Below are positions 44,620 to 53,464 of a stretch of DNA of 64,000 nt, one piece after another. The position numbers and the translations under genes were made by a program. Numbering within the stretch: position 1 is the first letter of the stretch; each line of letters opens with the position of its first letter. The DNA is from an uncultured Dehalococcoidia bacterium (GTDB lineage Bacteria; Chloroflexota; Dehalococcoidia; Lucifugimonadales; UBA3495), in NCBI GenBank assembly GCA_951813535.1, contig OX638345.1, positions 571,029 to 635,028 of the forward strand, in the 5' to 3' direction. The notes below the pieces were generated by a model. It ran no database searches and was not told the DNA's origin. It worked only from the letters and a program-made list of their open reading frames with translations.

Positions 44620-45513
44620 TTAGTCGTCGCCGGTCCAGGTATGAACCGCGCGTTCCGGTTGCACCTCGTAGCCGCCGGCCTCATAGAGTTCGGTGCGGTC
44701 CGCGGCGGCGTGGTCGCCCTGACCGGCGCGGCGGTAGAGATGGGTGTACTCATCGGAATAGAGGTGAGACACGGCCACCTGTTCGCCGGCTTCGGGATCC
44801 AGCAGGTTGGGGTCCACCGCCTTGCCGACGATAATCAGGGCCTGGAGGGTGATCTTGGCGTCGCGCACCTTCTGGGCGATGTCGGTGAGGGTCCCGCGAA
44901 TGATCTGCTGGTCGGGCCAGCCGACGCGGTAAGCCACGGCGACGGGCGTGTCGGCAGGGTAGCCGGCCTCCTGAAGCTGGTTGGCGATCCGGAACATCCG
45001 CGTGACGCTCAGGAAGATCACCAGGGTGCTGCCGTGACGGGCCAGGCTGATCAGATCCTCGCCCTCGGGCATGGGCACGCGTCCCTCGGCGCGGGTCATG
45101 ATCACCGTCTGGGAAACCTCGGGCACAGTCAGCTCGGACTTGAGCACTGCGGCGGCGGCGAAAGCGGCGCTGACGCCGGGGATGATCTCGTAGTCGACCC
45201 TTTCCCGTTCCAGGATCCGCATCTGCTCCAGGGTCGCGCCGTACAGCGATGGGTCGCCGCTCTGGATGCGGGCCACGGTCTTGCCCTCGGCCACGGCCTG
45301 CAGGGTTACCTGCATGATCTCGGGCAGGGCCATCTCCTTGCTGCCGTAGACTGCTGCCCCGGGCTTGGCGTAACCGGCGATCTCTTCCGGCACCAACGAG
45401 TCCGCGTAGATGATCACATCCGCGTCGTCGATGATGCGTTTCGCCTTGAGGGTCAGCAGCTCGGGGTCGCCCGGGCCGGCGCCGATGATGTAGACCTTGC
45501 CGTCGTTCGCCAT
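44620..45513 (-). CDS. cbiF: Precorrin-4 / cobalt-precorrin-4 C11-methyltransferase
   Basis: The 297-residue protein starts MANDGKVYIIGAGPGDPELL. It has the CobM/CbiF blocks IIYADSLVPEEIAGYA, ARIQSGDPSLYGATLEQM and EIIPGVSAAFAAAAVL. A polar C-terminal extension of about 45 residues follows the usual end and has no recognisable domain. It methylates C11 in corrin ring synthesis. Confidence 0.95.
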   Translation of the reverse strand: MANDGKVYIIGAGPGDPELLTLKAKRIIDDADVIIYADSLVPEEIAGYAKPGAAVYGSKEMALPEIMQVTLQAVAEGKTVARIQSGDPSLYGATLEQMRILERERVDYEIIPGVSAAFAAAAVLKSELTVPEVSQTVIMTRAEGRVPMPEGEDLISLARHGSTLVIFLSVTRMFRIANQLQEAGYPADTPVAVAYRVGWPDQQIIRGTLTDIAQKVRDAKITLQALIIVGKAVDPNLLDPEAGEQVAVSHLYSDEYTHLYRRAGQGDHAAADRTELYEAGGYEVQPERAVHTWTGDD

Positions 45514-45542
45514 GTGGTTGTGCCTCCGTGGTGTCGGGCTTG

Positions 45543-46259
45543 TCAGCGCCGGATGATAAGCAGGGAGAAGTAGTCGAGGTCCTCTGCGGAGAGTTCCTGG
45601 ATGTTGCGGACCACGCGTTCGCTCTCAGTGGTGGCGCGGCGGACGTAGATGGTGCGGCCGGAAAGGCCCAGGCGCTCCAGGTTGGCCAAGGCGTCCAGCA
45701 GGGTCCGGTTGACCTTCATCAGGACGATGGTGTCGTAAAGGGCGATGGCTTCCCGGAGGTCGTCGATGCCGTATACCGCCGGCAGGATCGCCAGGCGCTG
45801 GCCGTGGTGTACCAGCGGAGCCGCCGCCGAAGCGGCCGCGGCCATGACCGAGGACACCCCCGGCACCACCTCCACCTGCAAGTGCGGGTACTCTTCCTGG
45901 ATCGTTTCCAGCACATAGGCGAAAGTGCTGTAAAGCATGGGATCGCCTTCGGTGATGAAGGCCACGTCGCTGCCCGCCTCCAGGCGGGTGGCCAGTTCCC
46001 GAGCGGCGCCGCGCCAAACCTCGCCGGCGGCGCTTTCGTCGTTGGTGGGGAACTTGGCCCGCACCACTTCCTGCCGCTCCTCGTCGATGATGCCCTTGAT
46101 GATGGTGTAGGCGTAGCTCTCAGAGCTGATTCCGGCCTGCGGCACCCAGATGACGGGCACGGACTGGAGCACCCGTTGCGCCTTCACGGTCAGCAGTTCC
46201 GGGTCGCCGGGGCCAACGCCTACGCCGTAGAGGCGTCCGGTTTCGGAGGCTGTGGTCAT
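45543..46259 (-). CDS. cbiL: Precorrin-2 / cobalt-factor II C20-methyltransferase
   Basis: The 238-residue protein has RLYGVGVGPGDPELLTVKAQ, VAFITEGDPMLYSTFAYVLE and EVVPGVSSVMAAAASA, matching CobI/CbiL. The ATG at 46259 overlaps the cbiT stop by four bases (ATGA); a GTG at 46274 is possible. It performs the first ring methylation specific to corrins. Confidence 0.95.
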   Translation of the reverse strand: MTTASETGRLYGVGVGPGDPELLTVKAQRVLQSVPVIWVPQAGISSESYAYTIIKGIIDEERQEVVRAKFPTNDESAAGEVWRGAARELATRLEAGSDVAFITEGDPMLYSTFAYVLETIQEEYPHLQVEVVPGVSSVMAAAASAAAPLVHHGQRLAILPAVYGIDDLREAIALYDTIVLMKVNRTLLDALANLERLGLSGRTIYVRRATTESERVVRNIQELSAEDLDYFSLLIIRR

Positions 46260-46882
46260 TCCTTCTGTCCCCACACGATGAACACCGGGTTCATGGCTTC
46301 GAGCCGCAACGCGCCGTCGGGCAGTTCCCGACCGCGGGCGGCGGATACAACGGTCATTTCCGGCGACATGCCGGCGTGTCGCAATGCGCTGTAGGTGGCG
46401 CTGGCGCGTTCCATGACGGCGAAATTGGCTACCACACGTCCCCCTGCACGTAGACGGTGGAGCACCGTGTCCAGTATCTCCGGCATGGCGGCCCCACCCC
46501 CTCCGATGAATACCGCGTCCGGCTCGGGCAGTTCGGTCAGTGCGTCAGGAGCCGCGCCGACAACCACGGAGACGCGGCCGTCGCCGTAGCGGGCCACGTT
46601 GTTCCGGAGCAGGTCCGCGCTGTCGTCGTCCTTGTCGATGGCGTAGACGCATCCCTGGTGAGCGATGCGCGCCGCTTCCACGGCGACGGAGCCGGTGCCC
46701 GCCCCGATGTCCCAGACCAGGCTGTCGGGGCGCAGTTGCAGGGCGTACAGGCTCACCGCCCGCACCTCCGACTTGGTGATCTGCCCCCGCAACGGACGGC
46801 GCTGCTCGAGATCATCGTCGGCCAGACCCAACGCCCGGCCGGCAACCGGCGCGGTTTCCACTTGGGAGTCAGCCCTGACCAT
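46256..46882 (-). CDS. cbiT: Cobalt-precorrin-6B C15-methyltransferase (decarboxylating)
   Basis: The 208-residue protein is the methyltransferase half of CobL (CbiT type), with SAM motif LVWDIGAGTGSVAVEAA (about residues 52-68), ITKSEVRAV before it and DAVFIGGGGAAMPEIL after it. The CbiE half is not fused, and no cbiE gene lies in the window. The start at 46882 lies 14 nt inside the end of cbiD, so the two overlap. Confidence 0.93.
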   Translation of the reverse strand: MVRADSQVETAPVAGRALGLADDDLEQRRPLRGQITKSEVRAVSLYALQLRPDSLVWDIGAGTGSVAVEAARIAHQGCVYAIDKDDDSADLLRNNVARYGDGRVSVVVGAAPDALTELPEPDAVFIGGGGAAMPEILDTVLHRLRAGGRVVANFAVMERASATYSALRHAGMSPEMTVVSAARGRELPDGALRLEAMNPVFIVWGQKE

Positions 46883-48098
46883 CGACCACCACTGTCGACG
46901 GGGATCGCATGGGGATTCCGTCCGGGGACGTGCTCGCCGATCCCAGCAGGTTGCCCTCGAAGTCGAAGCACAGGGCGTCAACGATGATCGCGTCGCCGCC
47001 GTCGCCCAAGTATTTCTGGGCTTCCGAGCACACCATCTCGCACATCAGGGGGAACACTCCCATGACGTCGTGCTCCTGGGCCAACTCCTGGAAGTGCCGG
47101 CCGCTGGCGGCGTCGGCCATCTCGGCCTGCAGCTCGGCGGACGCGCCGCACTGCCCGGCCAGGCCGGCGAGGAACACGGTATCCACCTGGTTGCCGGCGA
47201 CGTGGGTCACGAAATAGCCCATGGCCATCTTGGAGAACTTGCCCACCATGCCCACATGGGCCACGCGCTTGATGCCCTTGTTGACGCAGCGCTTCATCGA
47301 AGGCCCGGAGAAGATACCCGCCTCGACGTAGGCCATGTCGGGCAGATCCAGCAGCTGACGGGTGTACTCTTCGCTGCGGGTTCCGGTGGATAGCACCAGG
47401 TGGTCCAGGTCGTTGGCCGCCGCTACGTCGATGGCCAGGTGGACGCTGGCGCGCCACGCCGCGGTGCTGAAGGGCTGCACGACGCCGGTGCTGCCGAGAA
47501 TGCTGATGCCGTTCAGGACGCCGAGCCGGGCGTTAGTGGTCTGCTTGGCGATCTCCTCGCCATTGGGAACCGAGACGCGGGCGCGTACCCCGGTATCGGC
47601 CGGCCATCCGCACTCCACCAGCCCCTCGGCGACGGCGTCGGCCATCATGCGGCGCGGGACCCGCGTGACGGCCGGCTGGCCGACCTCGATCCCCGTGCCG
47701 GGTCGCGTAACCGTGCCCACGCCCGGGCCGCCGGTAATTTGGAGGCCCTTGTTCCCGTCCGGCAGCCTCCACACGCCCACGATGATCTCCGCGCCGTGGG
47801 TAACATCGGGGTCGTCGCCGCCGTCCTTGATGGCGGAGCAGCGGACGCCTTCCGCGGGTTCCATGGGCCAACTCTGGTGTACCTGGAGGGTGGCCCGGCC
47901 CGTTCCGCCGGGCAGCGGGACGGACACTTCATCCGGAGGCTTGCCGGACAGCATCAGGATCACCGCAGCCTTGGCTGCCGCGGCCGCCGTGGTGCCGGTG
48001 GTGTAGCCGGTCCGCATCCCGCGAGGGTCGCGCTTGGTGGGGCGCGAGTAATCGCTTTCGGGCCGTTCGGCGTCGTTGTTCTGGGCTGGAATGGTCAT
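46869..48098 (-). CDS. cbiD: Cobalt-precorrin-5B C1-methyltransferase
   Basis: The 409-residue protein has the CbiD signature RTGYTTGTTAAAAAKAA near the N-terminus, then AIKDGGDDPDVTHGAEI, and ISILGSTGVVQPFS. CbiD belongs to the oxygen-independent route. MTIPAQ at 48098 is taken as start because the in-frame upstream stretch has no coding character. The gene overlaps cbiT downstream and is separated from cbiX by an Uma2 gene. Confidence 0.94.
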   Translation of the reverse strand: MTIPAQNNDAERPESDYSRPTKRDPRGMRTGYTTGTTAAAAAKAAVILMLSGKPPDEVSVPLPGGTGRATLQVHQSWPMEPAEGVRCSAIKDGGDDPDVTHGAEIIVGVWRLPDGNKGLQITGGPGVGTVTRPGTGIEVGQPAVTRVPRRMMADAVAEGLVECGWPADTGVRARVSVPNGEEIAKQTTNARLGVLNGISILGSTGVVQPFSTAAWRASVHLAIDVAAANDLDHLVLSTGTRSEEYTRQLLDLPDMAYVEAGIFSGPSMKRCVNKGIKRVAHVGMVGKFSKMAMGYFVTHVAGNQVDTVFLAGLAGQCGASAELQAEMADAASGRHFQELAQEHDVMGVFPLMCEMVCSEAQKYLGDGGDAIIVDALCFDFEGNLLGSASTSPDGIPMRSPSTVVVDGQG

Positions 48099-48150
48099 CA
48101 AATCCACTGTTATGCCTGGCAACCGCTGAGCGCAGGCTTGCCTCGGTCGC

Positions 48151-48891
48151 TCATCCGCCTTCCTGCAGGCGGCGGATTTGTTCACGCAGGCGTTCGTTTT
48201 CTGCTTCGAGAACCGCGCGCTCCGCTTCCATTGCGGCCCGCATTTGTCGCCAATTCTCGAGATACCTGCCGGTGGCCGGATCATAAAATCGCGGCCATCC
48301 CTCGTCCCAACACAGATACAACTCCATCAACGGGCTGTATGCCTTGAGGATACCGTCCGGTTCGGTGGTCAACTCAACCGGCTGATACTCCCCTTCCCAC
48401 AGCAACCCGCCCCACAAAGGCCCCCCGTGGTGCTCGCCGCCGCTGGGGTCGAACCGCCAGTACTCGGGGATGCCGATGGCCGCATACACTTGCGGCTTCA
48501 CGCGGGTGTCCTCGGACCCCGTGCTATCCGAGCCCACCTCCAGGGCCAGGTCCGGCGGCTTGCCAGCCTCCCAGGGCAGGTAGATCCGGCGGCGACGGAT
48601 AGCACCCTGGTCCACTCCGAAGGCCAGGTAGATGTCCGGCTGCCGGCGCACGTTCAGGTTGGTCGGGTCGTAGCAAAGGATGGTGTTGCTGCTGAGGAAA
48701 ACGTCCGGGCGCGTCTTGAAGTCGGTGAACCGGCTGTGCATTATGCCGAGGATTTCATTTACGACGAATTCCTGTTCCATGGCGTCGGGCATCGGCTCCG
48801 GATCATCGGGGTTGTAGTCCAGAGCAGCATAGTCGATCTCGCCCTGCTTGACGTAGGGCAACATGGTGAATGTAGACGCTGTGGTGGTCAT
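48151..48891 (-). CDS. Uma2 family predicted nuclease with coiled-coil tail, inserted in the cobalamin cluster
   Basis: The 246-residue protein shows the Uma2 core: RRQPDIYLAFG (first acidic residue), PDLALEVGSDSTGSEDTRVK (second acidic residue and Lys), and YAAIGIPEYWRFDP. A C-terminal coiled coil follows (about residues 215-243, ERAVLEAENERLREQIRRL). AGGGAAGG precedes the ATG. It lies between cbiX and cbiD in the same direction but has no relation to corrin chemistry. No direct repeats flank it that I could see. It probably arrived by insertion and is carried passively. Confidence 0.85.
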   Translation of the reverse strand: MTTTASTFTMLPYVKQGEIDYAALDYNPDDPEPMPDAMEQEFVVNEILGIMHSRFTDFKTRPDVFLSSNTILCYDPTNLNVRRQPDIYLAFGVDQGAIRRRRIYLPWEAGKPPDLALEVGSDSTGSEDTRVKPQVYAAIGIPEYWRFDPSGGEHHGGPLWGGLLWEGEYQPVELTTEPDGILKAYSPLMELYLCWDEGWPRFYDPATGRYLENWRQMRAAMEAERAVLEAENERLREQIRRLQEGG

Positions 48892-48947
48892 GGTAGACCT
48901 TCCCTGGACCCGTGGTGATGCCGCTTTGATGGTATCACACCCATATC

Positions 48948-49838
48948 TCAGGCCGCCCGGGCCTGGGCTTCCCGCACGCGGTCGCTGGCCACCGAGACCA
49001 GCCGGTCGTCCACCCCGAGCGGCGGCGCCACCGACATGGAGACATCGGGATAGGTTTCCTGGAGATGCTGCATGGTTCCCAGCACGTTGCGGCGCAGTAT
49101 CATCCCAGGGAAGAAGACGTAGGGAACGCAGATGATGCTGCTCACACCCCTTTCGCCCACCAGTGCGGCGGCGGCGTGTTCCATGGTCGGATCACCGTAG
49201 TGGGACTGGGCCACCTCCACGGCGTAGCCCTCGCCCAGATCGCGTTCGACCCAACTGCCCAATTCTTTCAGCCAGAGGCAATCGTCGTAGCGAGTTTGCG
49301 TACCAGCCTTCACCAGCATTATGCCAACCGGACCGCCGTCAGCGGGTTCCCGAATGACCTGGGGCAAAGCGGCAATGCGCTCCCGTATCAGCTCCGCGAT
49401 GCGGATGTCGGCGCCCAGTCCATCGGCCAGACGGACTTCCACACCAGGCGTTTTTGACGCGATATCCTCCAGGACCTCCTCCATTTCGAGGGTGGCATGC
49501 TTGCCGTTGCCCAGCAGATAGGGGGCAATCACCACACGACTCAGCCCCGCGTCGGCCAGGATGGAAACGGCTTCCGGCGGATGGGGCGGCAGGAACTCCA
49601 GGCAGGAAACGATGACCTGTTCGGCGTCTTCGCCGAGGGAATCGGTCAGGCGGCGGGCCGCTTCACGCAGTCCCACCGGCGTGTTAGGACAGCCCAAGCA
49701 CCAGGCCGGGAACCGCGGACCGTCGGCCGCCCAGGCGCAGGAGCACTCGTCGCGACTGGCCCCGCGCTGGCTGCCGTGGCACAGCAGCACCACGCCCCAG
49801 CCTCCGGATCCGTTGTTGGTATGGTCGGCGTCGGGCAT
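48948..49838 (-). CDS. cbiX: CbiX-type cobaltochelatase / sirohydrochlorin chelatase
   Basis: The 296-residue protein has the chelatase pattern in two halves. WGVVLLCHGSQRG and VIVSCLEFLPPHPPEAV are in the first; SHYGDPTMEHAAAALV and SIICVPYVFFPGMILRRNV are in the second. The N-terminal half contains a Cys cluster (CSCAWAADG, WCLGC). It inserts cobalt into sirohydrochlorin, the entry step of the early-cobalt route, which agrees with cbiD and cbiG nearby. It starts 6 nt after cbiC. Confidence 0.9.
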   Translation of the reverse strand: MPDADHTNNGSGGWGVVLLCHGSQRGASRDECSCAWAADGPRFPAWCLGCPNTPVGLREAARRLTDSLGEDAEQVIVSCLEFLPPHPPEAVSILADAGLSRVVIAPYLLGNGKHATLEMEEVLEDIASKTPGVEVRLADGLGADIRIAELIRERIAALPQVIREPADGGPVGIMLVKAGTQTRYDDCLWLKELGSWVERDLGEGYAVEVAQSHYGDPTMEHAAAALVGERGVSSIICVPYVFFPGMILRRNVLGTMQHLQETYPDVSMSVAPPLGVDDRLVSVASDRVREAQARAA

Positions 49839-49844
49839 AGCGGC

Positions 49845-50492
49845 TCAGTCCTCCAGAAGGTCCAGCAGGGCATTGACGGTGGCAGCAGCGGCAGAACTCC
49901 CCCCGCGTCGTCCCAGGATGGTTATGTGCGGCACGTTTCTTGCGGCCAGTTCGGCCTTGGACTCAGGGCAGGCCACGAAACCCACCGGCATCCCGATTAC
50001 GGCGGCTGGCGACACCTGCCCGGCGTCGATCAGGTCCAGCAGGGCCAGCAAGGCGGTGGGGGCGTTGCCAATTGCCAGCACCGCCCCGTCCATCTGCGGA
50101 GCCAACTCGCGCACGGCCGCGACGCTGCGGGTGGTGCCTTCCCGTCGGGCCCGCTCGGCGACCTCGGGCGCGTCGATGAGGCACGCGGTCTCCACGCCGC
50201 GACGGCCCAGCGCCGCCCGGGAGATGCCCACCTGCACCATGCGCACGTCGGTGACGACACGGCGGACATCGCGGAGCGAAGCCAGCGCGGCATCGACGGC
50301 GCCGTCGCTGAAGCGCACGTCGGCGGCGATGTCCGGGTCACCCTCGGCGCGGACGATGCGGTGCAACACATACCGTTCCGCTTCGGGCAGACTGGCCGCG
50401 CCGGCATCGCCCAGCAGGCTGTCTGCCACCATGACGAGGCTCAGCCGGTCGATCTCCTCCGGGAGCAGGGCGTATTTTTCAACGAGGGTCAT
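49845..50492 (-). CDS. cbiC: Precorrin-8X / cobalt-precorrin-8 methylmutase
   Basis: The 215-residue protein has the CbiC/CobH sequence: the histidine in YVLHRIVRAEGDPDIA, VVTDVRMVQVGISRAAL, and LAIGNAPTALLALLDLI and VIGMPVGFVACPESKAEL. It shifts the C11 methyl to C12. It is the first gene of the visible cobalamin run. I found no convincing cobalamin riboswitch in the 130 bp upstream. Confidence 0.95.
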   Translation of the reverse strand: MTLVEKYALLPEEIDRLSLVMVADSLLGDAGAASLPEAERYVLHRIVRAEGDPDIAADVRFSDGAVDAALASLRDVRRVVTDVRMVQVGISRAALGRRGVETACLIDAPEVAERARREGTTRSVAAVRELAPQMDGAVLAIGNAPTALLALLDLIDAGQVSPAAVIGMPVGFVACPESKAELAARNVPHITILGRRGGSSAAAATVNALLDLLED

Positions 50493-50620
50493 TTGTTTAG
50501 AGATTAAGACGATGCTTCGCCAGGGTGTGGCAGGTAATTTCCATGCTCCGCAGCGTCGGTCCGAACATTACGGATCACAGCGGAATAAAATCGGCGTTGT
50601 GTGACCGACCTCGGGGCGGA

Positions 50621-50977
50621 TTAGCGATAGGCCACCACGCTTATCAAGCGGTGATTTACGGGGTCGACGCCCATGCCTAGTCCCTGCAGGGTATCGCTGC
50701 CCAACAGTTTGGGACATCCATTTTCGCCGAAAATAAAGATGCGGGACAGAACATAGTCGTTGTACTGGATTCTGACTTCGCCCAGTTCAACCATCGTGCG
50801 AGAGCCGTCAGCGAGGTCGGCGTAGCGCGGAGGCAGGTTTGGAGCCCACCCCAGATCAACGAGCATGCAACTGGGGAGTTGGCTATAAGAAGCGCCGGTG
50901 TCTACTCGCATCTCCACGTCGTGGCGAGTAGAACCGTCGGCCGACCAAACTCCAAGTATTGCGCGGACCTCGCCCAT
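50621..50977 (-). CDS. Retropepsin-like clan AA aspartic protease
   Basis: The 118-residue protein has the active-site motif MRVDTGASYSQLP near residue 23 and the second hydrophobic-Gly region KLLGSDTLQGLGM, followed by a short C-terminal strand. Single-domain proteins of this size would act as dimers. The start MGEVRAILG at 50977 has AGGTGG upstream. It lies 9 nt after the leuS stop on the same strand. A second, related gene is at 59488-59853. The biological substrate is unknown. Confidence 0.8.
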   Translation of the reverse strand: MGEVRAILGVWSADGSTRHDVEMRVDTGASYSQLPSCMLVDLGWAPNLPPRYADLADGSRTMVELGEVRIQYNDYVLSRIFIFGENGCPKLLGSDTLQGLGMGVDPVNHRLISVVAYR

Positions 50978-50986
50978 GTTGACCAC

Positions 50987-53464
50987 CTACCCCACCACAA
51001 CGTTAACCAGCCGGTCGGGAACGTACACCACGTTGCGCACCGGCTTACCGTCGATGTGGGATTGGACGCGCGAGCTGTTGTCCACATACCACTTGGCGTC
51101 CTCTTCGGTCACACCTGAAGCTACTACCACCCGGTCTCTCACCCTGCCGTTCACCTGTAGAACCAAGGTAATCATCCCACCCGCTGCCAGTTCCTCGTCC
51201 CAAGTGGGGAAAGGCTGCTGGTGGATGCTGTAGCCGCGGCCGGTCCGTTCCCACCACTCTTCCGCGACGTGGGGCGCGATGGGTGCCAGCATGAGAAGGA
51301 ACTTCTCGATACAGTCGCGCCAAGTGGCACTATCCACCGACTGGTCGTTCCAAGCCTGGCTTAGATGGTTCACCAGTTCCATGAGCGCGGCGATGGTGGT
51401 GTTGAACTTGAACCTATCCAAGTCTTCGTAGCACTTGCGGATGGTCTGGTGGAGGACGCGCTGCGTGTCTCGGACGGCTGTGGGTTCAGAAGGGCTATCG
51501 TCCAGCTGAGCGGCGTCATGTTCCACTAGGCTCCAGGCGCGGTTGAGCCAGCGGACAACTCCGTTGATGCCCTCGTCGCTCCACGGACCGCCCTGGTCCC
51601 AGGGCCCGATGAACATGAGGAAACAACGCACGGCGTCGGCGCCGACCTGGCCCACCACGTCGTCGGGGTTGACCACGTTGCCGCGGCTCTTGCTCATCTT
51701 TTCGTGGTCGCTTCCGAGGATGACACCCTGGTTGAACAGGCGCAGGAAGGGCTCGTCGATGTTGAGCATGCCCATGTCCCGCAGCGACTTGATGAAGAAC
51801 CGGCTGTAGAGCAGGTGCATCACCGCGTGCTCAGCGCCGCCGGTGTACTGCTGCACCGGCATCCAGTCGCCGGTCACGCTGGGCTCGTAGGGCCCACCGC
51901 TGTACTGCGGGGTGCAGTAGCGGAGCATGTACCATGACGAGTCCATGAAGGTGTCCATGGTATCGGTTTCGCGCCGGCCCGGGCCCCCGCAATTCGGGCA
52001 CTCCGTGTTCACGAAGGTGTCGTTGATGGCCAGCGGGGACTCGCCGGTGGGCCGGAACTCGGCGTCCTCGGGCAGGAGCACGGGCAAGTCCGCTTCAGGT
52101 ACGGGCTGCACGCCGCACTCGTCGCAATAAACCATGGGGATGGGGGTGCCCCAGTAGCGCTGTCGGGAAATCAGCCAGTCACGGAGGCGGTAGGTGACGG
52201 CGCGATGGCCCCAGCCTCGCCGCTCCACGTCCTTGGCAATGGCCTCCATGCCCTCTTCGTTGGTCATGCCTTCGTAGGCGCCGGAGTTGGTCATGAAGCC
52301 GTCGCCGATGAAGGCTTCGCCGAGTTCGCTGCCGTCCCAGGTTATGGGAGCGATCACGGTACGAATGGGCAGCCGGTACTTGCGGGCAAAGTCATAGTCG
52401 CGGTGGTCGTGGGCCGGCACGCCCATCACCGCCCCGGTGCCGTAGGTGGTCAGGACATAGTCGGCCACGTAGATGGGCACCTTCTCGTTGTTCAGGCGGT
52501 TGCGGGCGTAGGCCCCAATGAAAACGCCCGTCTTCTCACGTTCGGCGGACAGCCGGTCGATTTCAGACGCAGCGCGGGCCTGGTCGACATACGCTTCAAC
52601 ATCTGCCCGACGATTTTCCGAGGTGAGTTTGGATACCAGGGGATGCTCCGGCGCCAGCACGAGGAACGTCACACCGAATATGGTGTCGATGCGCGTGGTG
52701 AAGGTGCGGATCTCCCGTTCTTCGATATTGTAATCGGAAATGTCGAACCCGATGTCCACGCCCTCGCTGCGGCCGATCCAGTTCCGCTGCATGGTGAGGA
52801 TCTTTTCCGGCCACTCTTCCAGCGTATCGAAGTCCAGCAGTTCGTCGGCGTAGTCGGTGATGCGGAAGAACCACTGCTCGAAATCGCGGCGGGTGATGGG
52901 CGTCTCGCACCGCTCGCACTCGCCGTTGAGCACCTGCTCGTTGGCGAGCACGGTCTGGCAGGACGGGCACCACACCACGGGCGCCTTGGCGCGGTAGGCG
53001 AGACCCTGTTCGTACAGCTTGATGAAGAACCACTGGTTCCAGCGGTAGTACTCCGGCAGGCAGCAGACGACCTCGCGGTCCCAGTCGTAGACGGCGCCGA
53101 GTGAACGCAGTTGGCGGCGCATGTTGTCCACGTTGGCCATGGTCCACTCGTAGGGGTGGATGCCCCGGGAGATGGCGGCGTTTTCGGCGGGGAGACCAAA
53201 GGCGTCGAACCCGATGGGGTGCAGCACGTTGTAGCCCTGCATCCGGCGGAAACGGGCGTGGGCGTCCGACGGCGCCATGGCGTACCAGTGGCCGATGTGC
53301 AGGTCACCGGACGGGTACGGATACATGGTCATTTCGAACCACTTGGGACGGGGGTCGTCGTCCTCCACCCGGTATATCCCGTCGCGTTCCCACCGCTCTT
53401 GCCACTTGCGGTCAATCTTGACCGCGTCGAATCGGAGCTCAACTTGACGCTGGGCTGTGGTCAT
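50987..53464 (-). CDS. leuS: Leucyl-tRNA synthetase
   Basis: The 825-residue class I synthetase is full length. The HIGH motif is in YPYPSGDLHIGHW (about residues 48-60), followed by a zinc-binding Cys segment (CPSCQTV...CERC) and the editing domain (FTTRIDTIFGVTFLVLAPEH). KMSKS is in GSDHEKMSKSRGN (about residue 590), before the anticodon-binding domain. The start MTTAQRQVELRFD at 53464 is chosen because upstream in-frame residues are Arg-rich and non-coding in look. It is followed by the retropepsin-like gene. Confidence 0.97.
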   Translation of the reverse strand: MTTAQRQVELRFDAVKIDRKWQERWERDGIYRVEDDDPRPKWFEMTMYPYPSGDLHIGHWYAMAPSDAHARFRRMQGYNVLHPIGFDAFGLPAENAAISRGIHPYEWTMANVDNMRRQLRSLGAVYDWDREVVCCLPEYYRWNQWFFIKLYEQGLAYRAKAPVVWCPSCQTVLANEQVLNGECERCETPITRRDFEQWFFRITDYADELLDFDTLEEWPEKILTMQRNWIGRSEGVDIGFDISDYNIEEREIRTFTTRIDTIFGVTFLVLAPEHPLVSKLTSENRRADVEAYVDQARAASEIDRLSAEREKTGVFIGAYARNRLNNEKVPIYVADYVLTTYGTGAVMGVPAHDHRDYDFARKYRLPIRTVIAPITWDGSELGEAFIGDGFMTNSGAYEGMTNEEGMEAIAKDVERRGWGHRAVTYRLRDWLISRQRYWGTPIPMVYCDECGVQPVPEADLPVLLPEDAEFRPTGESPLAINDTFVNTECPNCGGPGRRETDTMDTFMDSSWYMLRYCTPQYSGGPYEPSVTGDWMPVQQYTGGAEHAVMHLLYSRFFIKSLRDMGMLNIDEPFLRLFNQGVILGSDHEKMSKSRGNVVNPDDVVGQVGADAVRCFLMFIGPWDQGGPWSDEGINGVVRWLNRAWSLVEHDAAQLDDSPSEPTAVRDTQRVLHQTIRKCYEDLDRFKFNTTIAALMELVNHLSQAWNDQSVDSATWRDCIEKFLLMLAPIAPHVAEEWWERTGRGYSIHQQPFPTWDEELAAGGMITLVLQVNGRVRDRVVVASGVTEEDAKWYVDNSSRVQSHIDGKPVRNVVYVPDRLVNVVVG

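Noticed and set aside
50493-50620. Possible cobalamin riboswitch upstream of cbiC
   Set aside because: The minus strand shows CCTGCC and a GC-rich stretch but no B12 box (AGCCAGGAGACCTGCC-like) and no conserved core; a covariance-model search (Rfam cobalamin) would decide.
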